A DNA stretch of 17,272 nucleotides from NCBI GenBank assembly GCA_009602725.1, contig WELB01000085.1:427141-444412 (forward strand). Direction: 5' to 3'. Each line of letters starts with the position of its first letter. Within the stretch, counting starts at the first letter, position 1. A model generated the notes under the pieces. That model had not been told where the DNA came from. It made no database searches and worked only from the letters and a program-made list of their open reading frames with translations. Positions 9,112 to 15,251 of this stretch are shown here, piece after piece. The DNA comes from Spirogloea muscicola. Lineage: Eukaryota; Streptophyta; Zygnematophyceae; Spirogloeales; Spirogloeaceae. The position numbers were made by a program, and so were the translations under genes.

Positions 9112-9569
9112 CAGCCGCAAGTCAGAGTTTGTTGCAGCCAAAGAAGTGCCACGCAATGAAATCTAGAAGCAGCAGCCAAGTGCGGCCTGGCCGCAAATGC
9201 GCTGCAAAGGATGGAGAGAGACTGCCAGGCGCATGCGGGACAACTGATTGAGCGAGCCAGCGGAATCTGGGAAATGGGCAGTGAGTGGCCCAAATGGGCA
9301 GTGAGTTCTCCCAGCCACCAGTCAATCTGGCCGCGCTTGCTATGTCAAAGAAGTGAACAAGGTCTGAAAGGGCCGGAAGGGGGCGAGCGCTGTGAAAAGC
9401 CAGCCCAGAAGAACAACGCGGCATTGAAGCCGGGCTGCGCACGTTGCTAGCCTCGGCGTTGGGTAACCGCACGCCGTGCAAGCCGCTGAAGGACGTGTGT
9501 ATTAAGAAATGGGGAGGCCATGTGTGGCCAAGTACAAAGGCAAGGGATGCGCGCGGTGCACATGACTGA
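9112..9569 (+). repeat. Modular repeat copy 3, interrupted by a nested insertion
   Basis: Blocks in order on the plus strand: CAAGTCAGAGTTTGTTGCAG (9119-9138); NLEAAAKCGLAANALQ (from 9160); ERDCQAHAGQLIERASG (to about 9261); then, after about 160 bp of unrelated sequence, EAGLRTLLASALGNR (from 9426), TPCKPLKDV and CIKKWGGHVWPSTKAR, with a stop at 9567-9569. In copy 1 the second and third blocks are nearly adjacent, so 9262-9422 looks like an insertion; it carries the 31-bp inverted block and a GGTCTGAAAGGGCC...GCCAGCCCAGAA unit. The frame 9160-9450 is free of stops. No known protein family is recognised. Confidence 0.6.
9272..9306 (+). repeat. 15-bp direct repeat AAATGGGCAGTGAGT, two copies
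   Basis: AAATGGGCAGTGAGT is at 9272-9286 and 9292-9306, separated by 5 nt. It marks the left part of the insertion inside copy 3. Confidence 0.85.
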
Positions 9570-9816
9570 AAGGGAGGCCAGAGCATGCCAGTACAAGAAA
9601 AACGGCTGTGACTGGCCAGCCGAGACAAGGTATGACAAAAGTTCTATGGGGCCGGAAACGAGCCGGGCCAAGGAATGACATAAGTTCTAAGTGGTCAGAA
9701 AATAGAAAGACTAAATCAGTAGAGGGCGATGGCTGTGATCAGGAGAAAGAGCTCTCCCAATTTACGGCAATGGCTGTGAGAGAAAAGCGCGGCCGAATTG
9801 ACTGGTGGCTGGGAGA
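9307..9816. repeat. 31-bp inverted repeat pair, 448-bp interior
   Basis: The left arm 9307-9337 (TCTCCCAGCCACCAGTCAAT then CTGGCCGCGCT) matches the reverse complement of 9786-9816 at 29 of 31 positions. The two mismatches are adjacent (CT against TC). Both arms are followed on the plus strand by the same sequence, ACAAGGTCTGAAAGGGCC (9358 and 9823). The pair could be terminal inverted repeats of a small non-autonomous element, or one repeat unit whose first block was flipped. No target-site duplication was seen. Confidence 0.7.
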
Positions 9817-9876
9817 GAATATACAAGGTCTGAAAGGGCCAGAAGGAGAGATGGCTGTGATTCGCCAGCCCAGAAA
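9358..9876 (+). repeat. Two direct copies of a ~55-bp unit ending GCCAGCCCAGAA
   Basis: 9358-9412 and 9823-9876 share ACAAGGTCTGAAAGGGCC(G/A)GAAGG, then GCTGTGA, then GCCAGCCCAGAA. Partial copies are at 9602-9618 (GGCTGTGACTGGCCAGC), 9728-9737 and 9766-9782. The 17-nt string GGCAATGGCTGTGAGAG at 9766-9782 is repeated exactly at 13285-13301 inside an intron of the methyltransferase gene. Confidence 0.65.
9549..9595 (+). repeat. Second copy of the 431-478 repeat
   Basis: GAAAGGGAGGCCA with GCGCGCGG before and CCAGTACA after, aligned with 431-478. It immediately follows the WGGHVWPSTKA-encoding block of copy 3. Confidence 0.6.
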
Positions 9877-9976
9877 AACGCACGAACAATGAACGCCAGA
9901 AAATCGCTAAAGCTCAAAGCGACTCAAGTGGCCACTGGGTGCTCAATATGCCCCTGACTACGAGGCTGAAGGAGGT

Positions 9977-10155
9977 CTACCCACCGACTCCCACGTGCCC
10001 CGCGAGCATCGACAGCAGAGCACGACTTCGCCACCGGCAATTCGCCACCAACTCACGCAGTGCACTTGCGGGCAGGCCGCGCAATGGCTGCTGCTTCTGG
10101 GTCTCGTTGAGGTGCTTCTTTTCCAGTTGCAAGGACTCGACTTGGTGCTGCTGAC
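9977..10155 (-). repeat. Modular repeat copy 2
   Basis: Minus-strand copy: upstream block CAAGTCGAGTCCTTGCA (about 10134-10150), then RDPEAAAIARPARKCTA (10106 down to a stop at 10053-10055). In a shifted frame RALLSMLAGHVGVGG follows, corresponding to the EAGLLTMLAG block of copy 1. The frame shift and lost Q-A-H block show decay. Nucleotides 10057-10105 and 8675-8724 are the clearest pairwise match between copies 1 and 2. Confidence 0.6.
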
Positions 10156-10227
10156 TCGGGGTTATTGAACTTCCCATTCGCTGTAGTCTCTTGCATAGCT
10201 GTGTGGTATAGGCGCCCCTCGGCTCTT

Positions 10228-10267
10228 TGGGCTGGCCTTTGCCAGCCCCTATTCTCTATGTGCGAGC
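10228..10267 (-). repeat. Hairpin repeat unit, inverted copy
   Basis: The reverse complement reads GGCTCGCACATAGAGAATAG then GGGCTGGCAAAGGCCAGCCC. It matches the plus-strand unit at 10477-10532. Its core can fold into a GGGCTGGC/GCCAGCCC-type stem. Confidence 0.75.
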
Positions 10268-10419
10268 CATTTCTTTGGACCTCGTCCCCGGCTATACACA
10301 GCCCCTGCTTTAGATTGGATTGGCTGTTGTTAATCTGCGCCTTGCCGCCCGTAGCTCTGCCGACCGCGGGCCCCGCTTCTCTGCCGATTGGAGCGGATCC
10401 CTGCGACATTTGAAGAAGG

Positions 10420-10532
10420 GCTAGCCCATTGAGGATAGGGGCTGGAGAAAGCCAGCCCCAAAAGAGGAAGAAAGTGCTCGCCCATAGAGAAGAGGGGCTG
10501 GCAAAGCCAGCCCAAAAAGAATGGACAAAGTC
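10420..10532 (+). repeat. Tandem pair of ~57-bp hairpin repeat units
   Basis: Unit 1 (10420-10476) and unit 2 (10477-10532) share GCT(A/C)GCCCAT, GAG, then GGGGCTGG...CCAGCCC and a purine-rich end with AAAGT. Each has a perfect 8-bp stem: 10438-10445 with 10452-10459 (loop AGAAAG), and 10495-10502 with 10506-10513 (loop AAA). Solitary right halves (AGCCAGCCCA followed by A/G-rich sequence) are scattered at about 574, 9398, 9864 and 13303. Confidence 0.8.
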
Positions 10533-10611
10533 CAAAGCCAAAGAAAGAGGTGCCGACAAAGGACTGCACTACAAAACACAACACGATGCAGAGGCAAGCT
10601 CAGTACCCGCG

Positions 10612-10895
10612 AGTGAGCAACATCAAGTCAGAGTAGCTCGCTGCAGGGAAAGAGGCATTCCGCTGAGACCCAGAGGCAGCAGCCATAGCACGGCCTGCTC
10701 GCGTGTGGAGGGCGTAGGCAAGGGAGCGTGACCGTCAGGCGCATGCGGAATACCTGGGCGAGCGAACCGGCGGCGTTGAAGCGCCGCCGGTTCGCTCGTT
10801 GAAGCCGGGCAGCGCCCCTGGCAGACCCGGCCGCCCGTCAATGGCCTGACGGGCAAGCCCGCTGGAGGAGATCCAGCCAGCGGCTGCCGGAAAGC
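10612..10895 (+). repeat. Modular repeat copy 4 with an internal palindrome
   Basis: Order on the plus strand: CATCAAGTCAGAGTAGCTCG (from 10621); DPEAAAIARPARVWRA (10667 on, then a TAG); ARERDRQAHAEYLGERTGG (to about 10774); a palindrome; VEAGQRPW (from 10798 in another frame); and PLEEIQP near 10855-10880, matching PLKKVQP of copy 1. From 10667 the frame has one internal stop and then stays open to a TGA at 10847-10849. This is the best preserved Q-A-H block. Compared with the other copies it carries an extra inverted stretch at about 10776-10798. Confidence 0.6.
10759..10798. repeat. Perfect palindrome, 17-bp stem, 6-nt loop
   Basis: CGAGCGAACCGGCGGCG (10759-10775), loop TTGAAG, then CGCCGCCGGTTCGCTCG (10782-10798). 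The stem has no mismatch and is very GC-rich. The left arm is part of repeat copy 4 and the right arm is its inverted duplicate. TTGAAG recurs directly after the right arm (about 10799-10804). Confidence 0.95.
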
Positions 10896-11590
10896 CCCGT
10901 GGGCATCGATTGCCAGAGCCGCGAATTCATCACCAACCGGGTGATCCGCGAATATAAAAGCCAGGCCATTTGTACCTCTGACGTATGGGGCGGTGTAAGG
11001 GCCTGCCTGCCTGCTGGTAATTCACCAGAGGTGGACTGCAAGCACAACATACTCTTTGTCAGTCAGCTGAGGACATCAGAATGGAGCATTGGTCTCAAAC
11101 AATACACCACGGCTATTTGCTTCCCAGCATGTTCATCTTCAGTGTGTACCAATGCGCACCATACACATGTAGAGAGATGTCATAGTGTTTTTGATACCAC
11201 CGAGGTGGCCACGTGAAAGATCTTGGTGATGCAACTGCTTGAGAGCTAGTATGCATACTTGACCTTACCACATAAACATTTCCAAAGCCTGCCCTGAAGC
11301 TCTACATATCGGAGGTAAGGTAATTCAAAAAGAATCCTGCACATGTCTGAGCCACAAATGATGACACAAGTAGATGACTGTAGTATATGGCTCACCTTTC
11401 CAGGGCCAAGCACATCACGCTTCAGAGCTGCCAAGTCATCGTCCACTCCACTTCCACCTTCTAATTGGGCAAACTGAGCCATCCAAGAGAAGTGACAGGT
11501 TGCTCAAATTAGTCATCTGCCCTAAGGGCCTGCATGTGCCTCAGAGTTGAGCCCAAAAATGAGCAGACCATTGTAAGCCATTGCACAACG
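10896..11590. other. Unassigned sequence within the repeat island
   Basis: No coding region, RNA gene or repeat could be supported. Only a GGGCATCGATTGCC stretch near the left end and A/T-richer sequence at 11050-11560 stand out. The composition differs from the GC-rich genes on either side. Confidence 0.4.
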
Positions 11591-11591
11591 G

Positions 11592-11696
11592 GGACGGACG
11601 CACGCGCCGAGGGGTACGTGTCGCGCGGTCTATGGAGCGCTTGGGGTCAAAGCCTTGCCAATTTGAGGCCAACTTGAGGGCCAATTGCGTCCGTCC
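11592..11696. repeat. 11-bp inverted repeat enclosing 83 bp, possible MITE
   Basis: GGACGGACGCA (11592-11602) and its exact complement TGCGTCCGTCC (11686-11696). GGGG precedes the left arm and, a few bases on, CCCC follows the right arm, so the pairing can be extended with a small bulge. The size and symmetry fit a short non-autonomous DNA element. A target-site duplication is not clear. Confidence 0.5.
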
Positions 11697-11730
11697 TTCC
11701 CCGGTGTGGATTGGCCCTAAGAACTAGAAA

Positions 11731-11763
11731 CCTCCGGTGTACCGCCGGTGTACCTCCGGTGTC
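11731..11763 (+). repeat. Three tandem 11-bp units (CCTCCGGTGTA)
   Basis: CCTCCGGTGTA, CCGCCGGTGTA, CCTCCGGTGTC in direct succession. A related CCCCGGTGTGG stands at about 11699-11709. No function is evident. Confidence 0.85.
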
Positions 11764-11844
11764 CTTGTTGGAAGAATAATTCGTGTATTTGGAAGAGATA
11801 CACTAAGAAACAAAGCAGCTACGAAGCACTCAGTAACCCCTGCT

Positions 11845-11991
11845 AAGCAGCCTCAGGTCAGAGATGCTAGGCTCCTGAAGTGGGTCCCCTGGCCAGAGCC
11901 AGAGGCAGCAGCGAGGGCTCGGCAGGCACGAAGGAAATGCGTGTATATTAAGAGATGGGGAGGCCATGTGTGGCCAAGTACAAAGGCAAGC
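11845..11991 (+). repeat. Modular repeat copy 5 (PEAAA joined to WGGHVWPSTKA)
   Basis: The plus-strand frame reads KQPQVRDARLLKWVPWPE, PEAAARARQARRKC, then VYIKRWGGHVWPSTKAS. The last block matches CIKKWGGHVWPSTKAR in copy 3 almost base for base (about 11940-11990 against 9496-9543). The Q-A-H, EAGL and TPCKPLK blocks are missing, so this copy is either a deletion product or a different module order. The whole stretch is free of stops. Confidence 0.6.
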
Positions 11992-12054
11992 ACATTGGAC
12001 AAATGTACGTCACCTGCTGCTAAGCTGACCCGCTCAGTAACCACGAGTCAGCAC

Positions 12055-12546
12055 TTAGAGGTCGCTAGCTGACGCTCGAATACCGGACGGCAATTGACTA
12101 GCTCTTGTGCCAGCAGCTAAGGCTCGACCAGCTTTCTGATGCAGAGCATACGCCTGAGCTCGTTGTAGACAGGTTGACACTCGACGTCGCAGAAATGACA
12201 GATAGGCTGCCGGCATACCCATCTGGGCTGGGAGCATATCCTCGCGTCGTGCATATCCCAGACAGAAGGTGCAGCGCACGGGCCATATAGACCTCTGCAG
12301 CGAGACGGCCAGGCGCATACGGTACACTTGCGCCAGGGACCCGGCGGGAATCACTTCCCCCAAAGCCGCACTTCTCAGCCGCTCGTCGCGTGGCTTCCTC
12401 CCGACAGGAAGAGTGGCTCCTCCCGACGTCGTCGGCGACAAGGAACGGCGGTTTGGCGCGGCCACGGCCCCCGCGTTCCCGCCCGCCCAAGCTGAATGCG
12501 CCTGGCTGGCTTTCACCTGCGCTCCCTTGATATCAGCAAGCCGCAT
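12055..12546 (-). other. Open frame of 163 codons, no recognised function
   Basis: The minus strand is open from an ATG at 12546 to a stop at 12055-12057. The middle reads FCLGYARREDMLPAQMGMPA, then AYLSFLRRRVSTCLQRAQAY. It is divergent from the methyltransferase gene at 12730. On the plus strand, 12299-12352 reads LQRDGQAHTVHLRQGPGG, close to the Q-A-H block of repeat copies 3 and 4, so part of this region is repeat-derived. GC-rich sequence opens frames by chance, so it may not be a gene. Confidence 0.2.
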
Positions 12547-12718
12547 TCTCCATCTTCTTGCTTTTCACCCACAGCACTGACAATGTACTGGCTTGAATTG
12601 GCCACCCTTTTAATTTTATGCGCACTGCGCGCCCCTCTCTCCCAGCCCCTGATTGTCAGCAGCCGCCTCGCCCCCAGCTCTCCGCCGTCGCCCCCCGCGC
12701 GCGCCGCCGCCGCCGCCG

Positions 12719-12719
12719 N
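12719..12719. other. Single N at a CCG/CGG sequence inversion (probable assembly gap)
   Basis: The N lies between a (CCG)n run on its left (about 12703-12718) and a GGCGGCGGC run on its right, just 11 nt before the methyltransferase ATG. Like the N at 4126 it sits at a CGG-type microsatellite near the 5' end of a gene, so unknown leader sequence may be missing. Confidence 0.6.
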
Positions 12720-12729
12720 GGCGGCGGCG

Positions 12730-14190
12730 ATGAAGAAGCCGCCGAACGGCGGCGGCGGCGGGAGCGGCGGCGGCGGCGGGCGCGCCTTGCGCTTCGCCGC
12801 TGTAGTTCTCCTCGTGGCCGCGCCTTACGTGCTGCTCACGCACCTGGTGCTGGCCGGCCGCGAGTGCGCGCCAGCGGCCGGGCGCGACTTCCCGGCGTTC
12901 CAGGACGTGCTCGCGCGGTCGAGCACGGACAAGCGCGTCCACGGCTACGGCCACATGTACGGGCCCTACTTCGACGCCCTCCGGGCGCAGCGCCGCCGCG
13001 TCGCCTTCCTGGAAATCGGCCTGCGCCGAGGCGCCTCCCTCAATGTCTGGAAGGTGGGCCTGCCACTCGAACATGGCTCACTCGAGAGCGGAGAGGGATG
13101 TCTAGACAAAGCCAAGGCACGATGCCGGGAAGAATGTTGAGCCGGCATTTGTTCCTGCATGCGAAAATCTGTAAGCGCCACAAGTTGGAAGTAAAGAGGG
13201 AGGGAAAGTGCACCAATCCAAAGGCATGAGCTTGCTGCTTATCCTTGATCAGAAGAAAAAAAAGAAACAGCTCGTCCTGTGTAAGGCAATGGCTGTGAGA
13301 GGCCAGCCCAATGGAATGATCAGAATGATTGGCTCACAAGTGGGCTCACTGATGGCGCCCGTGTCGCTGCAGGAGTTCTTCCCGCGGGCTCACATCTACG
13401 GCGTTGACCACGGGAAGATCTGGAACGAGTTTGTGAATGACAGCGATCATCGCGTGCGCATCTTCCTTGGCGACCAGGTGAGGACCTTGCCTTGCGGCAG
13501 GGCGCTCAATGCCTGCTATGCTTGAAGCTTGTGCAGGCAGGAAAAATGGCTGTTGATATTAGAAGAGCGGCTGTGGAAGCCAGCCAGGTGCATATAGAGG
13601 GTGTTCATGACTATATTAGCAAAAATGGGGCTGACCTGTTCCTGGTTCTGATGTTGGCGCCGCTGCTGGCGTTGTTGCTGGCTGCTGGCGCTGGCGCTGA
13701 TGCTGGCGCGGGCACTGACGCTACGTGCTGCTGTTGCCGCCGAGCTCTCCAGGGCAATAGGACCTTCCTGAACGACGTGGTCGCCCAAATCAGAGCCGAG
13801 GTCTTGGAGCTCGATTTCATTATTGATGACGGCGGCCACACGATGCACCAACAGATTACGAGTTTCTTAAAGCTCATGCCGCTCGTGCGCCCCAGCGGCT
13901 GGTACTTCATTGAGGACCTGGAGACATCATACTACGGCAAGCCGTGCACATTTGGATGCTACGGCAAGTGCTGTGGTGGCGGCCCTCCTGGCAAGAATGG
14001 GACGACAATTTCGCTGATTAAGTCACTCATTGACGTGCTCAACGAGGACTTCATAGCTGGCCCAGCTCATCGCAAGGAGTGGGGCCAGCACCCATACAGC
14101 GTCAATCCGTCGGACCACTATGTTGCCTCCATCCAGTGCTGGCGCAACCTGTGCGGCATGCAGCGGAAGAACCCTGAATCGCGATTCTGA
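12730..14190 (+). CDS. Membrane-anchored SAM-dependent methyltransferase, MycE/TylF-like, three exons
   Basis: Exons 12730-13053, 13373-13477 and 13753-14190 join in phase 0 at GT-AG junctions to give 288 residues. After a poly-glycine start, residues about 20-42 (LRFAAVVLLVAAPYVLLTHL) form one transmembrane segment, suggesting a type II membrane protein of the ER or Golgi. The rest is a class I methyltransferase: TDKRVHGYGHMY (66-77), SAM-binding LEIGLRRGASLNVWK (94-108), FFPRAHIYGVD (D120), VRIFLGDQ, FIIDDGGHTMHQQITSF (acidic pair 168-169, H172; metal-binding region in MycE) and GWYFIEDLETSYYG. This pattern is that of the macrolide-sugar O-methyltransferases MycE/TylF and their relatives. 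I infer methylation of a sugar hydroxyl on a glycan, since methylated sugars are known in green algal walls; the substrate is not shown by the sequence. An earlier in-frame ATG exists at 12583, but the N at 12719 makes the leader uncertain. Confidence 0.88.
13285..13320 (+). repeat. Dispersed repeat copy inside methyltransferase intron 1
   Basis: GGCAATGGCTGTGAGAG (13285-13301) is identical to 9766-9782. It is followed by GCCAGCCCA as in the repeat island. Intron 1 also holds an A-rich run (13251-13268) just upstream of it. Intron 2 has a related GGCTGTGGAAGCCAGCCAGG at about 13571-13590. Confidence 0.7.
13660..13730 (+). repeat. Imperfect GCTGGC/GCTGCTG tandem tract in intron 2
   Basis: Runs of GCTGCTGGC, GCTGGCGCTGGCGCTGATGC and similar six-base units just upstream of the intron 2 acceptor (exon 3 starts at 13753). 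It is translatable in the downstream frame and could be kept by intron retention, but it lacks similarity to the family. Confidence 0.6.
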
Positions 14191-14419
14191 CCAGTGCGCC
14201 AATCATCCAGTGTACTCGAAAGTGCATGACGCGCACTTCATTATCGTCAGGCTTTCAGAGCTGGAGTGATATAGAAATACCTCTGCAGCTGCTGCCATTA
14301 GATTGCTGGAAAGCAGAGGGGTTACACGCTCAGCCTGCCACCATGCATGTACCAGGTGCAGGGTCAAAGGGCGAGCAGGTAGAGGCATCCCAACTGGCTT
14401 CTACCTCGTGGTCAAACAT
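14191..14419. other. 3' region between convergent genes
   Basis: The methyltransferase stop at 14188-14190 is 230 bp from the stop of the minus-strand gene at 14420-14422. No gene or repeat is seen between them. TGTACTCG at about 14211 is the closest thing to an algal polyadenylation element, and it is weak. Confidence 0.35.
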
Positions 14420-14895
14420 TCATTCATTTATTTCCCACTTAAAAGGCTCGTTCAGCTTATGCAGGGCTTCAATTGCATCTTCTAGGCTGGGCGGAAATGG
14501 CTTGACCTTGGAGCTTGCAGATACGTGCACGTAGACACACTTCTGAAAAGGACATTGAGGGCATGATCAGGGTGAGGGAGAATGGAGAGTGACAAGGGAG
14601 CTGGAAAGAAGCGGGAGAAGGACAGGGGACTTGACACGGAAGAAAAGACGCAGGTTGTATATTGGCAGAAGTACGCCAGAATTAGTAGTGTGTTGGCAGA
14701 AGTTCCAGAAAGCGTCAGATGCTTCTTCATATCGCGAGTTGCCATTCTAGTAGCTGAGACTCTCAAGACAGATTTCATTTCTAGCTCACCTCACCCATGA
14801 AGATGAATGACCTAGTGCACAGGGTTCGCTTCCACAAGGTAGCTTGTGCATTTCATACATTGCCAGCTCCACCAAGACCAGCAAATCTGCATCAC
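14420..14895 (-). CDS. 3' end of an unidentified minus-strand gene, two exons
   Basis: Last exon 14542-14420: after the acceptor CTTTTCAG it reads KCVYVHVSASSKVKPFPPSL then EDAIEALHKLNEPFKWEINE and a TGA. The preceding exon 14895-14795 begins with two bases of a split codon, reads DADLLVLVELAMYEMHKLPC then GSEPCALGHSSSW, and ends at the donor GTGAGG. Intron length is 252 nt, GT-AG, and phases agree. Composition and codon choice look strongly coding. The 74-residue C-terminus is partly helical and ends in a charged tail. I do not recognise the family, and upstream exons were not located. It is convergent with the methyltransferase gene. Confidence 0.45.
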
Positions 14896-14935
14896 CTAAA
14901 CACCACAAGAGAGTTGCAGTTACTGAGATGTGAGA

Positions 14936-15052
14936 ATGCCAGCCAAGAAGGAGATCTGCTGCCCGCCAGATACACAAGCCGAGTACCACATCCTCGACCG
15001 CTTGCTATATGTTGAGGATAAGCAGGACGATTACTGCTCTGTGGATCTTTGA
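14936..15052 (+). CDS. Short open frame or first exon, unidentified
   Basis: ATG at 14936 to a TGA at 15050-15052, 38 codons: MPAKKEICCPPDTQAEYHIL, then DRLLYVEDKQDDYCSVDL. The acidic, hydrophilic composition is protein-like. It could be the first exon of a plus-strand gene continuing at about 15066-15251, but no splice pair gives a clean joined frame. The opposite strand is also open here. Confidence 0.25.
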   Translation: MPAKKEICCPPDTQAEYHILDRLLYVEDKQDDYCSVDL

Positions 15053-15065
15053 CATGCACATTTGG

Positions 15066-15251
15066 ATCTTTCTCGATGGGCTATACTGCCCAGCACTTTC
15101 AATGTATATGGCGTCCAGCAATCATGTAGAGAGGCTGTTGGCAAATGCCTTGCTGTATATCAGAACATGCGGAACAAAGTTGAGCGCCTTGCCGTGCATA
15201 GCCGTCACTGTGCTGACAGAAGACAGCGAGTCTTCTTCTTTTCGGCAGCAG
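15066..15251 (+). CDS. Candidate exon, unidentified
   Basis: The plus-strand frame reads AILPSTFNVYGVQQSCREAV, then GKCLAVYQNMRNKVERLAVH and RQRVFFFSAA. It runs up to a donor CAG|GTACGC at 15252. The antisense strand is also open (TAMHGKALNFVPHVLIYSKA), so the strand is not certain. No family is recognised. Confidence 0.25.

Noticed and set aside
9122-9628. Minus-strand frame of 168 codons over the repeat island
   Set aside because: It is antisense to repeat copy 3, whose plus-strand blocks recur elsewhere; the minus-strand peptide similarity to 11853-12044 only reflects the shared DNA.
10053-10559. Minus-strand frame of 168 codons
   Set aside because: It joins repeat copy 2 to the antisense of the hairpin units, so it is a chance fusion of repeats and not a gene.
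8400-12100. CRISPR-like array of repeats
   Set aside because: The repeats are irregularly spaced, on both strands, of different lengths and degenerate; the setting is eukaryotic.
12496-13140. Methyltransferase frame started at 12496 or 12583
   Set aside because: Extension would run through the N and a CCG/CGG tract and put hydrophobic sequence before the poly-glycine start; the ATG at 12730 gives a tidy N-terminus, though the gap leaves some doubt.
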